Origin: JAVBQG01 sp031549185 | GTDB lineage: Bacteria; Synergistota; Synergistia; Synergistales; Synergistaceae | Assembly: GCA_031549185.1 (NCBI GenBank) | Contig: JAVBQG010000040.1 | Coordinates: 1 to 31,849, forward strand | DNA: 31,849 nt | Reading direction: 5' to 3' | Shown here: positions 1 to 11,280 of the stretch, piece by piece | How the letters are laid out: the number at the start of each line of letters is the position of its first letter | Numbering within the stretch: position 1 is the stretch's first letter | Program-made: the position numbers and the translations under genes | The notes under the pieces: generated by a model | Seen by the model: the letters and a program-made list of their open reading frames with translations, nothing else | Databases searched by the model: none | Told to the model about the DNA's origin: nothing

Positions 1-12
1 AAATGAGCCTAC

Positions 13-44
13 AAAAAAAGATCCCGGTCATAAACCGGGATCTT
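13..44 (-). terminator. Rho-independent terminator of the tRNA-Pro unit
   Basis: Perfect 11-bp inverted repeat (AAGATCCCGGT at 18-28, ACCGGGATCTT at 34-44) with a 5-base loop. Read on the minus strand it is followed by a T-run (complement of 13-17). It lies 10 bases past the CCA end of the tRNA, so it ends the tRNA transcript. Confidence 0.9.
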
Positions 45-54
45 GCTCCCCAAA

Positions 55-132
55 TGGTCGGGGCGAGAAGATTTGAACTTCCGACCTCCTGGTCCCGAAC
101 CAGGCGCGCTAACCAGGCTGCGCTACGCCCCG
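55..132 (-). tRNA. tRNA-Pro, anticodon CGG
   Basis: On the minus strand the sequence folds into a cloverleaf. The 7-bp acceptor stem is CGGGGCG with CGCCCCG (126-132 and 59-65). The anticodon stem is CCTGG/CCAGG enclosing the loop TTCGGGA, so the anticodon is CGG and reads the proline codon CCG. The T-arm contains GTTCAAATC. The discriminator base is A and the terminal CCA is encoded (55-57). The tRNA has its own promoter immediately upstream and a terminator immediately downstream, so it looks monocistronic. Confidence 0.95.
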
Positions 133-142
133 AACGCGAGCC

Positions 143-172
143 ATTGTATCACCCGGACTCGATGTTCGTCAA
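143..172 (-). promoter_or_regulatory. Sigma-70-type promoter for tRNA-Pro
   Basis: On the minus strand, TTGACG (172-167), an 18-base spacer and TACAAT (148-143); each hexamer matches consensus at 5 of 6 positions. The expected start site, about 7 bases past the -10, falls a few bases before the mature tRNA 5' end at 132, as expected for a stable-RNA promoter. Confidence 0.75.
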
Positions 173-206
173 CGACCGGGGACAAGATTGCTGTCGCTTT
201 GTGTTT

Positions 207-1682
207 TTATTTTGTGGGCGGCTGAACCTGCCCGGCGTAGACGGCGATCTCCTTCTCCCAGTCGCCCTGCGGGTAGGTTTTTCGATTGACGCCCTCCGGC
301 AGGATCTTCCAGAGCGACGTTCCGCCCTTGTTCGCCCCCGTGATGTTCAGCGTGAAATTTTTCCCCAGTTCGAAAGGGATCACGACGTAGCGGTCGCCGA
401 CATAGAGCCTCGCCTGGGGTGACACGGCTTCGCCGAGACCCCTCGGCGCCGGAGCGAGCGTCGTGCCCTCCGGCGTGATCGCCTTCCACGACGCGACGCC
501 GCTGCGGGAGAGGATCAGGGTGCCATAACCGCCGTAGCCGCGCAGAAAGTTCTGAATATAGGGGGAGAGCTCGTCAATGCTCGCCCCCGCCCCGGCCAGG
601 GTTTCGAGGTATTTTCCCAGGACGTGCGAGGGGGAGGAGGAGGCCTGCGTCTTTCTCATGGCCGTCCCTAGGAGCGACGCGGCCTGCGCGTTCTGTCCCT
701 GCCCAAGAGCGGCGTGAATGTCGTGCGTGAGTTGGGGGATCGCGTCGGGCGTGTAGGTGGCGACGATCCTGACCGTCGAGCCCATGTAGCCGGGGATATC
801 GGAGCCCGGGATGGCTTCGCCGGAGACGTCGAAAGCGGGGGAGACTGCCTCGCGAACGGCTACGCCGCCTGTGCCCGGTTTAAGAGAGGCCTTGATATGA
901 TAGCGGCCCGCCGCCGGGGCTGTGAACCAGGCGGCCCCTCCCTCCACGCTCGTCCATTCGAATTTTTCGCCGCCCGGTGCTTTCGCGAGGTGCCCTCGCG
1001 CGTACTCGGCCGGGAAGGCGACGGCCTCTTTTTGCGGGGCCGCTCTTTTGCCGAGAAATCTGGCGACAAAGGCGTCTTCAACCGGAGCGGCGGGCGCGTT
1101 CGAACCCTCCTGCTGGAGCGAGATCATCAGCTCCGGGGCGACACCGAGGTTTTGCAGCATCGCCGTCAGGTTCGCGTCCGGGTGCAGCGTATCCTGTACG
1201 ACCAGGCCGATCTCCGATCGCCCGCCGCTCTTTGCGTCCTGCGGAACGCGAACCTCCGTGATGCGCAAGTCGACACCGATCGAAAACGCTACGGTCTCCG
1301 TGGCGCCGATGTCAGGGGCAGCCACGGTGATCTTTTCCGCCACGGCGCGTTCTGTCGGAACCGGTCCCGCCCAGCGGTACGCGATCGACAGGCGCTCTCC
1401 CGCCTTGCAGGCCACTTCGCCCTTGGTGGCGGGGCCTCCGGGGAGCTGCAGAATGCCCATGCCGGACCCGGAAGAGATCTGCAACTTGTGCGCCTCTCCC
1501 GCTTTCAGAGAGGGGGAGGCGAGTTCGATCTCGATCTTCTGCGAGATTCCCTGCACGACGGGGAAGATCGGATGGGCCACGGATACGTGAAGCGGCGAGT
1601 CCGCGTGCGACACGGCAGGGCTAAACAGCGCGGCAAGGAGCGCCGCGATGATTGCACCAAGAAAAGAATTACGATTTCTCAC
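207..1682 (-). CDS. Predicted secreted protein of unknown function, 491 aa
   Basis: I do not recognise a family. The N-terminus is a classical signal peptide: a basic start (RNRN), a hydrophobic core (AIIAALLAALF) and an AxA-like cleavage site ending in SHA at about residue 27 from this start. The rest is soluble. The first half (to about residue 290) looks like beta-rich Ig/MG-type modules; the second half has a helical stretch and then a C-terminal segment with a GRYVVIPFEL-like strand pattern. The start used is GTG at 1682, because the AAGGAG ribosome site abuts the more upstream in-frame TTG (1694) with no spacer and lies 12 bases from this GTG. It starts 16 bases after the UPF0182 stop, so the two genes are almost certainly co-transcribed and this protein may work with that membrane protein outside the cytoplasmic membrane. 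That role is inference only. Confidence 0.7.
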   Translation of the reverse strand: MRNRNSFLGAIIAALLAALFSPAVSHADSPLHVSVAHPIFPVVQGISQKIEIELASPSLKAGEAHKLQISSGSGMGILQLPGGPATKGEVACKAGERLSIAYRWAGPVPTERAVAEKITVAAPDIGATETVAFSIGVDLRITEVRVPQDAKSGGRSEIGLVVQDTLHPDANLTAMLQNLGVAPELMISLQQEGSNAPAAPVEDAFVARFLGKRAAPQKEAVAFPAEYARGHLAKAPGGEKFEWTSVEGGAAWFTAPAAGRYHIKASLKPGTGGVAVREAVSPAFDVSGEAIPGSDIPGYMGSTVRIVATYTPDAIPQLTHDIHAALGQGQNAQAASLLGTAMRKTQASSSPSHVLGKYLETLAGAGASIDELSPYIQNFLRGYGGYGTLILSRSGVASWKAITPEGTTLAPAPRGLGEAVSPQARLYVGDRYVVIPFELGKNFTLNITGANKGGTSLWKILPEGVNRKTYPQGDWEKEIAVYAGQVQPPTK

Positions 1683-1698
1683 GAGTATATACAACTCC

Positions 1699-4563
1699 TT
1701 ACTGGTTGATCGCGCCGTCCAGCGCGTTCAGTGTTTTTTCCAGTTCTTTCAGTTCGGCGCCGTACTTTGCCCAGTCGCCCGTCCTGCTCGCTGCCTCGGC
1801 GTTCTCATAGTGCTCCCTAGCCCGCCGGATCAGAACTTTGGCCTCGTCCGAATCAACGTCAGGAGATGTCGCCGGTTTCGAGGGCGTCTGCGCGGAAGGT
1901 TGCGGTTTCGGCCGCGCAGCTGCGGGCGTATCGCTCGATCCCAGGAGCTCCTTGAGGGCTTTGTCGAACGTCTCTCCCCACGCGACGCGACCGCCGGTCG
2001 AGAGGATGACGCGCTTCAACTCCGGCAGGTCGCCTCGTTCGGCCTTCAGATAGAGGGGCTGGACGTACAGCAGCGACTTGCCGATGGGGATGACGAGGAG
2101 GTCGCCCCGTATGACGTCTGATCCCCGCTGGCTCCAGAGCGACAGCTGCGACGAGATGACTGGATTCTGGTCGATCAGTGCGTCGACCTGCGAGGGGCCG
2201 AACACGAGCTCCTGCTTCGGGAACTGATAGACGATCAGCTCGCCGTAATGCCTAGGATCGCACCGCGCGGCCATCCAGCCGATGAGATTGTTCCGCCCGA
2301 CCGGCATGAACGGCGCGATGAGCGTGAACTCCGGCTCCGGCTCGTCCATGAGCTGCATGGTGACGTAGTTCGGGCGGATGCGCCGTTCTTGCCCCGAGGG
2401 CGTCGTCATCCAGACGTCCTCTCTGTTGTAATACGTGTTCGTGTCCGTCATGTGGTAGATGCGGTAGATCTCGCTCTGTACCTCGAAAAAGTCCTCCGGG
2501 TAGCGGAAGTGCCCCCGCAAGCCCTGGGGCGCTTTTTCGGCGGGCTCGAAGAGGCCTGGGAAGACCGCCGCCCAGCTGCGGATCAACGGGTCTTTTGTAT
2601 CGGTCACGTAGAACCTCATCGTTCCGTCATAGGCGTCCACCGTGATCTTGACGCTGTTGCGGATGTAGTTGACGCCGTCGTAGGAGGCGATATCCGCCAG
2701 CGCGCGATTTCGGGCCGCAAGGGGGCGCGAGTAGGGGTAGCGCGCGCTCGCGGTGTAGGCATCCTGTAGCCAGAGGATGCGGCCGTCGATGATAACGGGG
2801 TAGATGTCCTCTTCCAGGACGAGGAACGGCGCCACCTTGTGGATGGCGGCGCGGATGTTGCGGTTGTAGAGGATGCGGCTCTCCGGTTTCAGCGAGCCGG
2901 TGAAGAGGATCTCCGTGTCGCGGTATTTGAAGGCGAAGAGAAGGCGCTGCAGGATGGAGTGGATCGCCACGCCGCCCTTTCCCTCGTATGTGCTGCGCGC
3001 GTTGGCGTCGCCCATCGGATAGTCGAACTCCTTGACGTCGGTCTTGACCAGCGCGTAGGACGTCGGCTTCTCTCCGTAATAGATCTGCGGCCTGTCGATC
3101 TTGATCGGCACGGTGGACTTCGGCGGCAGGTCCTGCATGAAGAAGACCGGCAGCCCCCCTTCGTTCATCTCGTTCACCGGGTTCATGACGACACCGTAGC
3201 CGTGCGTGAACTCCAGATGCGTGTTGACCCAGGTCGGGTTCTGCAGCTGCCCGAGATCCAGCTCCCTCACCGACAGCATGACCTGCCTGTTCTTTCCGCC
3301 GATGGAGTAGCGGTCGATGTCCACGTCGCTGAAATCATAGTAGGTACGTATCTCCTGCAGCTGCTTGTATGTACGCAGGAGCGGTTCGTAGTCCCAGAGA
3401 CGGATATTCTCGACGGTGTTCGCATCCTCGCGAACCTCCCCTTCGGTGATCTCCGGCTGTGGCGTCATCTGGAAGATGCGAACGTCCTCCAAATCGAAGG
3501 CTTTTCTTGTGGACGAGATATGGTGGGCGAGAAAGGTCTTTTCGCGCTCGTATTCGTTCGGCTTCACGATGTAATTCTGCACCAGCGAGGGCAAAATCGA
3601 GTGCGCGAACAGCCCTGCCACGAAGAGCACACCCAGCAGGATTCCACTGATCTTCCACATCGGTTTGAAAAAGTTGGCGAGCAGCAACAGGGAGGCGGCG
3701 ACCGTCGCGATCGAGAGGACGGTGAGCGCGGGGAGGCGAACGTGGAAGTCGGTGTATCCCATACCGTAGACGATGCCGGATGAGGAGTAGAGCAGTTCGT
3801 AACGCGAGAGCCAGAGGCCGAGACCGAACAGGGCCAGGAGGACGGCGGCGAGCGAAAAGAGGTGCAGACGGGCGCGGCGGATCAGGATGATCCGGTTGCC
3901 CTCGGAACGCAGCGACCGGCAGAGGAGGTACAGAATCACGCAGCCGATCAGCGATACGGTCACGAGCCCCTGGAGCCAGCTCTGGAGTGCGTCGAGCAGC
4001 GGTAGCTTGAAGACGTAGAACCCGACGTCATGTCCGAAGATCGGGTCGACCTCGCCGAACGGCATTCGGTGGAGGAATTGCATCACGAGCGGCCAGCGCG
4101 CCTGCGAGCCCAGCGCCGCCAGCAGCGCAAAGATGCCGGCGAAGATGGTGACCTGCCCGGGAGAAACGAGCGCCGCGCCCGGATTGCCGGTCGCCGCCCT
4201 GTACTCCTGCGTGCCGATCCTGACTGCTTTGCGCCAGTTGAGGCCGTATACGAGAAAGGTCACGATCCCGGTGAAGGCAACAAGGCCGAATTGCGGCGCG
4301 ATCCTGCGCCATAGGACGCTCGAGAATCCGAGCGACGAATACCACAGCAGGTCGGTGTAAAAATCGATCAGCCCGGAGGAGAGCAGGAGCAGAACGAAAA
4401 TCAGAACGACGACGGCGATCAGGAGCTTCGGCACGCGAATCCTCGGCCGAGTGCTCTTCGACGCACCATCTCCCCACCCCGACTCGTTGTCGCCGTCCCC
4501 TTCGGTCCACTCTCCCGAGTCCTGCATGTTTTTTATCTTGCGAAATAGTTCTTCGATCGTCAT
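1699..4563 (-). CDS. UPF0182 family membrane protein (COG1615), 954 aa
   Basis: Length and architecture match UPF0182, a widespread family of unknown function. A charged, Asp/Gly-rich cytoplasmic N-terminus (1-45) precedes about seven hydrophobic segments near residues 46-66, 91-108, 139-155, 196-215, 236-253, 277-297 and 304-322. A large, probably extracytoplasmic domain follows. Family hallmarks visible are DPIFGHDVGFYVFKLPLL (173-190) and the KPNEYEREKTF stretch near 334-344. The C-terminus has a Pro/Ala/Ser-rich linker (about 875-895) and a final helical, charged segment. The start has GGGAG 10 bases upstream. It is the first gene of a two-gene unit with the secreted protein downstream. 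No clear promoter was found in the 97 bases back to azlD, so read-through from azlCD is possible. Confidence 0.9.
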   Translation of the reverse strand: MTIEELFRKIKNMQDSGEWTEGDGDNESGWGDGASKSTRPRIRVPKLLIAVVVLIFVLLLLSSGLIDFYTDLLWYSSLGFSSVLWRRIAPQFGLVAFTGIVTFLVYGLNWRKAVRIGTQEYRAATGNPGAALVSPGQVTIFAGIFALLAALGSQARWPLVMQFLHRMPFGEVDPIFGHDVGFYVFKLPLLDALQSWLQGLVTVSLIGCVILYLLCRSLRSEGNRIILIRRARLHLFSLAAVLLALFGLGLWLSRYELLYSSSGIVYGMGYTDFHVRLPALTVLSIATVAASLLLLANFFKPMWKISGILLGVLFVAGLFAHSILPSLVQNYIVKPNEYEREKTFLAHHISSTRKAFDLEDVRIFQMTPQPEITEGEVREDANTVENIRLWDYEPLLRTYKQLQEIRTYYDFSDVDIDRYSIGGKNRQVMLSVRELDLGQLQNPTWVNTHLEFTHGYGVVMNPVNEMNEGGLPVFFMQDLPPKSTVPIKIDRPQIYYGEKPTSYALVKTDVKEFDYPMGDANARSTYEGKGGVAIHSILQRLLFAFKYRDTEILFTGSLKPESRILYNRNIRAAIHKVAPFLVLEEDIYPVIIDGRILWLQDAYTASARYPYSRPLAARNRALADIASYDGVNYIRNSVKITVDAYDGTMRFYVTDTKDPLIRSWAAVFPGLFEPAEKAPQGLRGHFRYPEDFFEVQSEIYRIYHMTDTNTYYNREDVWMTTPSGQERRIRPNYVTMQLMDEPEPEFTLIAPFMPVGRNNLIGWMAARCDPRHYGELIVYQFPKQELVFGPSQVDALIDQNPVISSQLSLWSQRGSDVIRGDLLVIPIGKSLLYVQPLYLKAERGDLPELKRVILSTGGRVAWGETFDKALKELLGSSDTPAAARPKPQPSAQTPSKPATSPDVDSDEAKVLIRRAREHYENAEAASRTGDWAKYGAELKELEKTLNALDGAINQ

Positions 4564-4660
4564 TGTGCGCTAGCTCCCTCTGTCGATGATCGGTGTGGAT
4601 TGCCATACCGTATCATAAAAACTGCCCCTTGTGTGCGACGGGATGGCGCGGATTTTCCCC

Positions 4661-4996
4661 CTATATTACGAACCGCAGGATTGCCACCGTCGCCATGCCC
4701 GCGATGATCGCCCCGAAAAAGCTCTTCCTCCAGCATGCGATGGCGAGCGACGGGAGGCACGCGATGAGGAAATAGTTTTTCCACGAGAGAAAGAGAGAGG
4801 GCACGGCGCCGGGGCCCTTGTGCAGCAGGATTTCCGGAAAGAGCAGTGCGGCGAGGACGGCGGCGGGTATGAATCCCAGCCAGCGTTCGACGACGGGGTG
4901 CATCTTACGTCCGCCCAGCATCCAGAGAGGCCCGCCCTTTTCGAAGAGCGTCACGGCGCACATACAGGCGATCGCCAGCAGAATGTACGCTTTCAC
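4661..4996 (-). CDS. azlD: AzlD family branched-chain amino acid transport subunit
   Basis: A 111-residue, very hydrophobic protein with four or so membrane spans, the size and pattern of AzlD (the small partner in AzlCD exporters of branched-chain and related amino acids). The start is taken as GTG at 4996, which overlaps the azlC stop by four bases (GTGA) and gives the family's usual length. A longer reading from 5050 would add 18 residues encoded inside azlC and is unlikely. Overlap with azlC implies translational coupling and a two-subunit complex in the cytoplasmic membrane. A conserved-looking motif GFIPAAVLAALLFPE lies in the middle. Confidence 0.85.
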   Translation of the reverse strand: MKAYILLAIACMCAVTLFEKGGPLWMLGGRKMHPVVERWLGFIPAAVLAALLFPEILLHKGPGAVPSLFLSWKNYFLIACLPSLAIACWRKSFFGAIIAGMATVAILRFVI

Positions 4997-5712
4997 GGCA
5001 GAAGCAATCCCAAGGTGGCCGCTACGACGGTTGCCGTAATGACGCTCCACGTGTCCATACCGAGAAGAAAGAACGCAGTCGAACAGACTCCGGCGAGAAC
5101 GGCGACGGCGGCCTGTCGCCTGTCGCGCAGCCTCGGCGCGAGCAGAGCGAGGAAGACGGCGACCAGAGCGAAGTCGATGCCGAAGCGGTTTACGTCTCCT
5201 AACAGGGAGCCGAAGAGAAAGCCGGATGTCGATGTGCAGAACCAGGTCATATGAGCGGGCAGGTTGATGCCGAGCGTCTCGGCCAATCGTTCGGGAGCCG
5301 CCATCTCCGCAGCCGAAGCGCCCTCGCTGCGCGTGCTGTGCAGTACGAACGTCTCGTCCGTCAAGCCGAAACCGAACAGGAATTTATGGACGAACGGCAG
5401 TCGGGAGAATTTTTTCGCGATGGATGCGCTCATCAGCATGTAGCGGAGGTTTACGATGCCGCAGGTGACGGCGATGATCGCGACCGGCGTTCCCATCGCG
5501 ATCTGGGCGATGGCGATAAACTGAGCGGAACCCGCGTAGACGAAAAAAGACATCAACGCCGTCTCCGTGACGGACAGCCCCGCTTCTCGCGCAAGGATGC
5601 CAAAGGCGAAGCCCGCAGGCGCATATCCCAGCATAAGCGGAATGGCCGTACGGGCTCCCTGTAAGAAATGACTGCCCAAACTCCGGTTCTGGTGTTTTTT
5701 TACTCGTTCCAT
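4993..5712 (-). CDS. azlC: AzlC family amino acid exporter subunit
   Basis: A 239-residue membrane protein of the AzlC family. The N-terminal signature GARTAIPLMLGYAPAGFAFG is clear, followed by the GSAQFIAIAQI segment and several further hydrophobic spans; length is typical (230-250). AzlC with AzlD exports branched-chain amino acids or analogues in characterised systems (B. subtilis azlBCD, ygaZH in E. coli); the substrate here is not determinable. It overlaps azlD by four bases. No Shine-Dalgarno sequence precedes the ATG at 5712. A TATACT hexamer on the minus strand (5724-5719) would place a transcript start almost at the ATG, so leaderless expression is possible. Confidence 0.9.
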   Translation of the reverse strand: MERVKKHQNRSLGSHFLQGARTAIPLMLGYAPAGFAFGILAREAGLSVTETALMSFFVYAGSAQFIAIAQIAMGTPVAIIAVTCGIVNLRYMLMSASIAKKFSRLPFVHKFLFGFGLTDETFVLHSTRSEGASAAEMAAPERLAETLGINLPAHMTWFCTSTSGFLFGSLLGDVNRFGIDFALVAVFLALLAPRLRDRRQAAVAVLAGVCSTAFFLLGMDTWSVITATVVAATLGLLLP

Positions 5713-5718
5713 ATCTTA

Positions 5719-5755
5719 AGTATATCATGGGGGGTGAATATTATGGTAGTATAAC
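5719..5755. promoter_or_regulatory. AT-rich divergent promoter region between azlC and the small gene
   Basis: The interval holds -10-like elements facing both ways: TATACT on the minus strand at 5724-5719 and again at 5753-5748, and TATAAC on the plus strand at 5750-5755. No good -35 match accompanies them. Divergent transcription must begin here or nearby, but the exact promoters are uncertain. Confidence 0.35.
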
Positions 5756-5803
5756 TTTATTGAGAACGATGAAAAAACGCGCTTGGAGCGGAGGTTCTCG
5801 GCA

Positions 5804-6112
5804 ATGATTATCACTGTGGATGTCCTTAAAAAAGTAAACGGCGCAATCGCCGAGGGCAAGCCGCTGTCTCTGGCTGAAATGGCGGATGAGTGCGCCCTCG
5901 ACGCCAGAATGCTCGAGCTTGTGGCGGGAGATCTTTCGCGGAAGATTACCGGCATGAGTTTCTTCTTCGCAATGGTGAAGTCGTATCTGATCGAGATGGA
6001 TAAAAGGGTGAAGAAGTTGAGCGACCGTTATCGGGAAATCCAATGGTTGCAATCGGAGAGTGGCGCCATCAAGGTGACCCCCGAGACGCCCGATCCGCCG
6101 ATCAATTGGTAG
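5804..6112 (+). CDS. Small conserved-looking protein of unknown function, 102 aa
   Basis: Not recognised. The start is ATG 5804, preceded at 9 bases by GGAGG (5790-5794); the frame is open slightly further upstream from a TTG but without a ribosome site. The protein is soluble and mostly helical. Residues about 24-45 (LSLAEMADECALDARMLELV) resemble a helix-turn-helix, then comes an aromatic/hydrophobic patch (MSFFFAMVKSYLIEMD) and a charged coiled stretch (KRVKKLSDRYREIQ). The tail is Pro-rich. The sixA-like gene starts 7 bases after its stop, so the two form one transcription unit and may share a pathway. A DNA-binding or adaptor role is a guess from the helical pattern only. Confidence 0.7.
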   Translation: MIITVDVLKKVNGAIAEGKPLSLAEMADECALDARMLELVAGDLSRKITGMSFFFAMVKSYLIEMDKRVKKLSDRYREIQWLQSESGAIKVTPETPDPPINW

Positions 6113-6119
6113 CGGCGGT

Positions 6120-6608
6120 ATGAGGCTTTTCCTCATGCGGCACGGGGATGCGTGCGACGGGATAAATGACGACCTGCGCCCCCTTTCGGAGACGGGCATC
6201 GAGGAGGCCGGGCGTGCCGGAGAAGTGTTGGCCAGGGCTTGCGAATCCCCCAGTCTGATTTGTCACAGCGATCTCCTGCGAGCCAGACAAACGGCCGAAA
6301 TTGTCGCCAAGAGACTCGGGCTTGTACGGAATCTCTGCGGGAGAAGCGGGCTGCGCCCGAACGACTCTGCCGCATATTTCGCGAAGGAGATTGCAGGCGA
6401 CGCATACCGCGGTGGCGACATGCTGATCGTCGGGCATATGCCCTTCATGGCGGATCTCGCCTCCTGCCTTCTCTCCGGTTCCGAGAGCGCCATATCCATC
6501 CGATTCACCACGGGCACACTGCTCTGCCTCGATCGCTCCGGACACGGCGTTTGGACGCAGCGCTATCACCTGCCATCCACTCTCATCGCACGGATTCTCG
6601 GCGCTTAG
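6120..6608 (+). CDS. sixA: SixA-type phosphohistidine phosphatase (histidine phosphatase superfamily)
   Basis: 162 residues, the length of SixA. The N-terminal RHG motif (Arg7-His8-Gly9) supplies the phospho-accepting histidine. The SDLLRARQTAE motif (50-60) supplies the conserved arginine, and GHMPF (105-109) the second histidine, His106. Characterised SixA proteins remove phosphate from histidine of phosphotransfer proteins (ArcB HPt domain, NPr). No such partner is encoded nearby, so the target here is unknown. It is co-transcribed with the small upstream gene. No strong ribosome site is seen; the 7-base gap suggests coupling. Confidence 0.85.
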   Translation: MRLFLMRHGDACDGINDDLRPLSETGIEEAGRAGEVLARACESPSLICHSDLLRARQTAEIVAKRLGLVRNLCGRSGLRPNDSAAYFAKEIAGDAYRGGDMLIVGHMPFMADLASCLLSGSESAISIRFTTGTLLCLDRSGHGVWTQRYHLPSTLIARILGA

Positions 6609-6709
6609 CAAAACGCCGGTCGAGTTGCCTACGTGCATTGTATTTTTCAAGTATACCTAATGCGAAGCGTTTTTTCGATAAAAAGCATTACTCGGAGGCA
6701 GGGCTTATA

Positions 6710-6718
6710 TGCTATGAT
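6710..6718 (+). promoter_or_regulatory. Extended -10 promoter for PFOR
   Basis: TGCTATGAT: a TATGAT -10 hexamer (6713-6718) preceded by the TGn extension. There is no good -35 at 17 bases, which extended -10 promoters can tolerate. The predicted start near 6725 gives an 87-base leader ahead of the PFOR ATG. Confidence 0.45.
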
Positions 6719-6761
6719 TCGAAATACCGCAACGGCGGCAGGTCGTTAAAATGCTGTTTAC

Positions 6762-6792
6762 CTCGGGAAGATACTCCTTTCCGAGAGTTTTT
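6762..6792 (+). promoter_or_regulatory. Terminator-like hairpin in the PFOR leader (candidate attenuator)
   Basis: CTCGGGAA (6762-6769) can pair with TTTCCGAG (6778-6785), 8 bp with one G-U pair, around an 8-base loop. The sequence AG and five T residues (6788-6792) follow. This resembles a weak intrinsic terminator placed 5 bases before the PFOR ribosome site GGGAGG (6797-6802). An 18-codon upstream ORF (ATG 6751, TAA 6805-6807) runs through the hairpin and ends 4 bases before the PFOR ATG. Function is untested. Confidence 0.4.
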
Positions 6793-6811
6793 GTGTGGGA
6801 GGTTTAATGGA

Positions 6812-10348
<3,537 letters not shown>

Positions 10349-10364
10349 TTCGGCAACGGATGAC

Positions 10365-10395
10365 AAAAAAGAGGCGCTTCGGCGCCTCTTTTTTT
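10365..10395. terminator. Bidirectional rho-independent terminator between PFOR and cheR
   Basis: GAGGCGC (10371-10377), TTCG tetraloop, GCGCCTC (10382-10388), with six A residues on the left and seven T residues on the right. It therefore works for PFOR on the plus strand and for cheR, which ends at 10425 on the minus strand. Confidence 0.92.
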
Positions 10396-10424
10396 GTGTG
10401 GACGGTGACGGTGTGCTGAGTTCT

Positions 10425-11240
10425 CTATCTCTTCGGGCGTCTGTAAAGGAATGGCCCCGCCGATTCGAAGCCGAGCGCCTTGTACTCGAAGATCTGCTCG
10501 GTCGCTCCCGTCATCAGGTAGCCGCCGGGACGCAGGGCGTCGAAAAACTTCTTGTAGAGCGCGCTCTTCGTCTCGGGCCCGAAGTAGATGACCACGTTGC
10601 GGCAGAGAATGATGTCGAAGCCCGCCTCGAACCGGTCCTTGATGAGGTTCATGTGTTTGAACTTGACCCGGTCCTTGACCTCCTGTTTCACCTGTACGGT
10701 CTCGGCGTCGATCTCGGTGAAGTATTTCGGTATCCACTCCTTCGGCGTATTTGCGATCTGCCGTTTGAGATAGACTCCCTTTTGCGCTTTGGCGAGCACG
10801 CCCTGGTCGATGTCGGCGGCGAGCACCGGCTGCGGCGAGACGACCTTCGTGACCAGCGAGAGAATCGCGAGCGAATACGGCTCCTCGCCTGAAGAGCACC
10901 CAGCGCTCCAGAGCTTGATCCTCTGGTGCCCGAGGTCGGCGTAGAGTTCCGGGATAATCTTGTCGCGCAGCTCCCACCAGCGGTTCGCGTTTCTGAAAAA
11001 CTCCGTCACGTTGATGGTGAGGTAGTCCAGGAATTCGCGCAATTTTTCAGGGTTGTTCGCGATCGTCTTGTAGTATTCGTCATAGGATTTTACGGCCCAG
11101 CGCTGCATCAGCATGTGTATGCGCCGATGGATCTGATATTTGTAGGCGTCCAGGTCTATACCTGTGAGCTCCTGAATTTTTTTCTTGAACGTGCCGTATT
11201 CGGGTGGTGCGGGATAAACAGCAGAGTCTTCCAGTGACAT
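10425..11240 (-). CDS. cheR: CheR-type protein-glutamate methyltransferase
   Basis: 271 residues with both CheR parts. The N-terminal helical domain includes IHRRIHMLMQRW (37-48) and the TEFFRN motif (79-84). The SAM-binding domain has WSAGCSSGEEPYS (111-123), the acidic loop ADIDQ (142-146) and ILCRNVVIYF (211-220). CheR methylates glutamates of chemoreceptors. The C-terminus (RRPKR) has no receptor-type NWxxF tether and no TPR extension. No other chemotaxis gene is in the window; the neighbour on the same strand is a hybrid sensor kinase 108 bases upstream. The start ATG has GGAGGG 9 bases upstream, a strong site. Some stand-alone CheR-like proteins act on partners other than classical receptors, so the substrate is open. 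Confidence 0.92.
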   Translation of the reverse strand: MSLEDSAVYPAPPEYGTFKKKIQELTGIDLDAYKYQIHRRIHMLMQRWAVKSYDEYYKTIANNPEKLREFLDYLTINVTEFFRNANRWWELRDKIIPELYADLGHQRIKLWSAGCSSGEEPYSLAILSLVTKVVSPQPVLAADIDQGVLAKAQKGVYLKRQIANTPKEWIPKYFTEIDAETVQVKQEVKDRVKFKHMNLIKDRFEAGFDIILCRNVVIYFGPETKSALYKKFFDALRPGGYLMTGATEQIFEYKALGFESAGPFLYRRPKR

Positions 11241-11280
11241 ACGAAATTTCCCTCCATCCGGACTGTTCGCGATTGTCCAA

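Noticed and set aside
714..1709. A 331-codon plus-strand frame opposite the secreted protein
   Set aside because: Arg/Gly/Asp-rich antisense shadow. The minus-strand frame has a signal peptide and is coupled to UPF0182.
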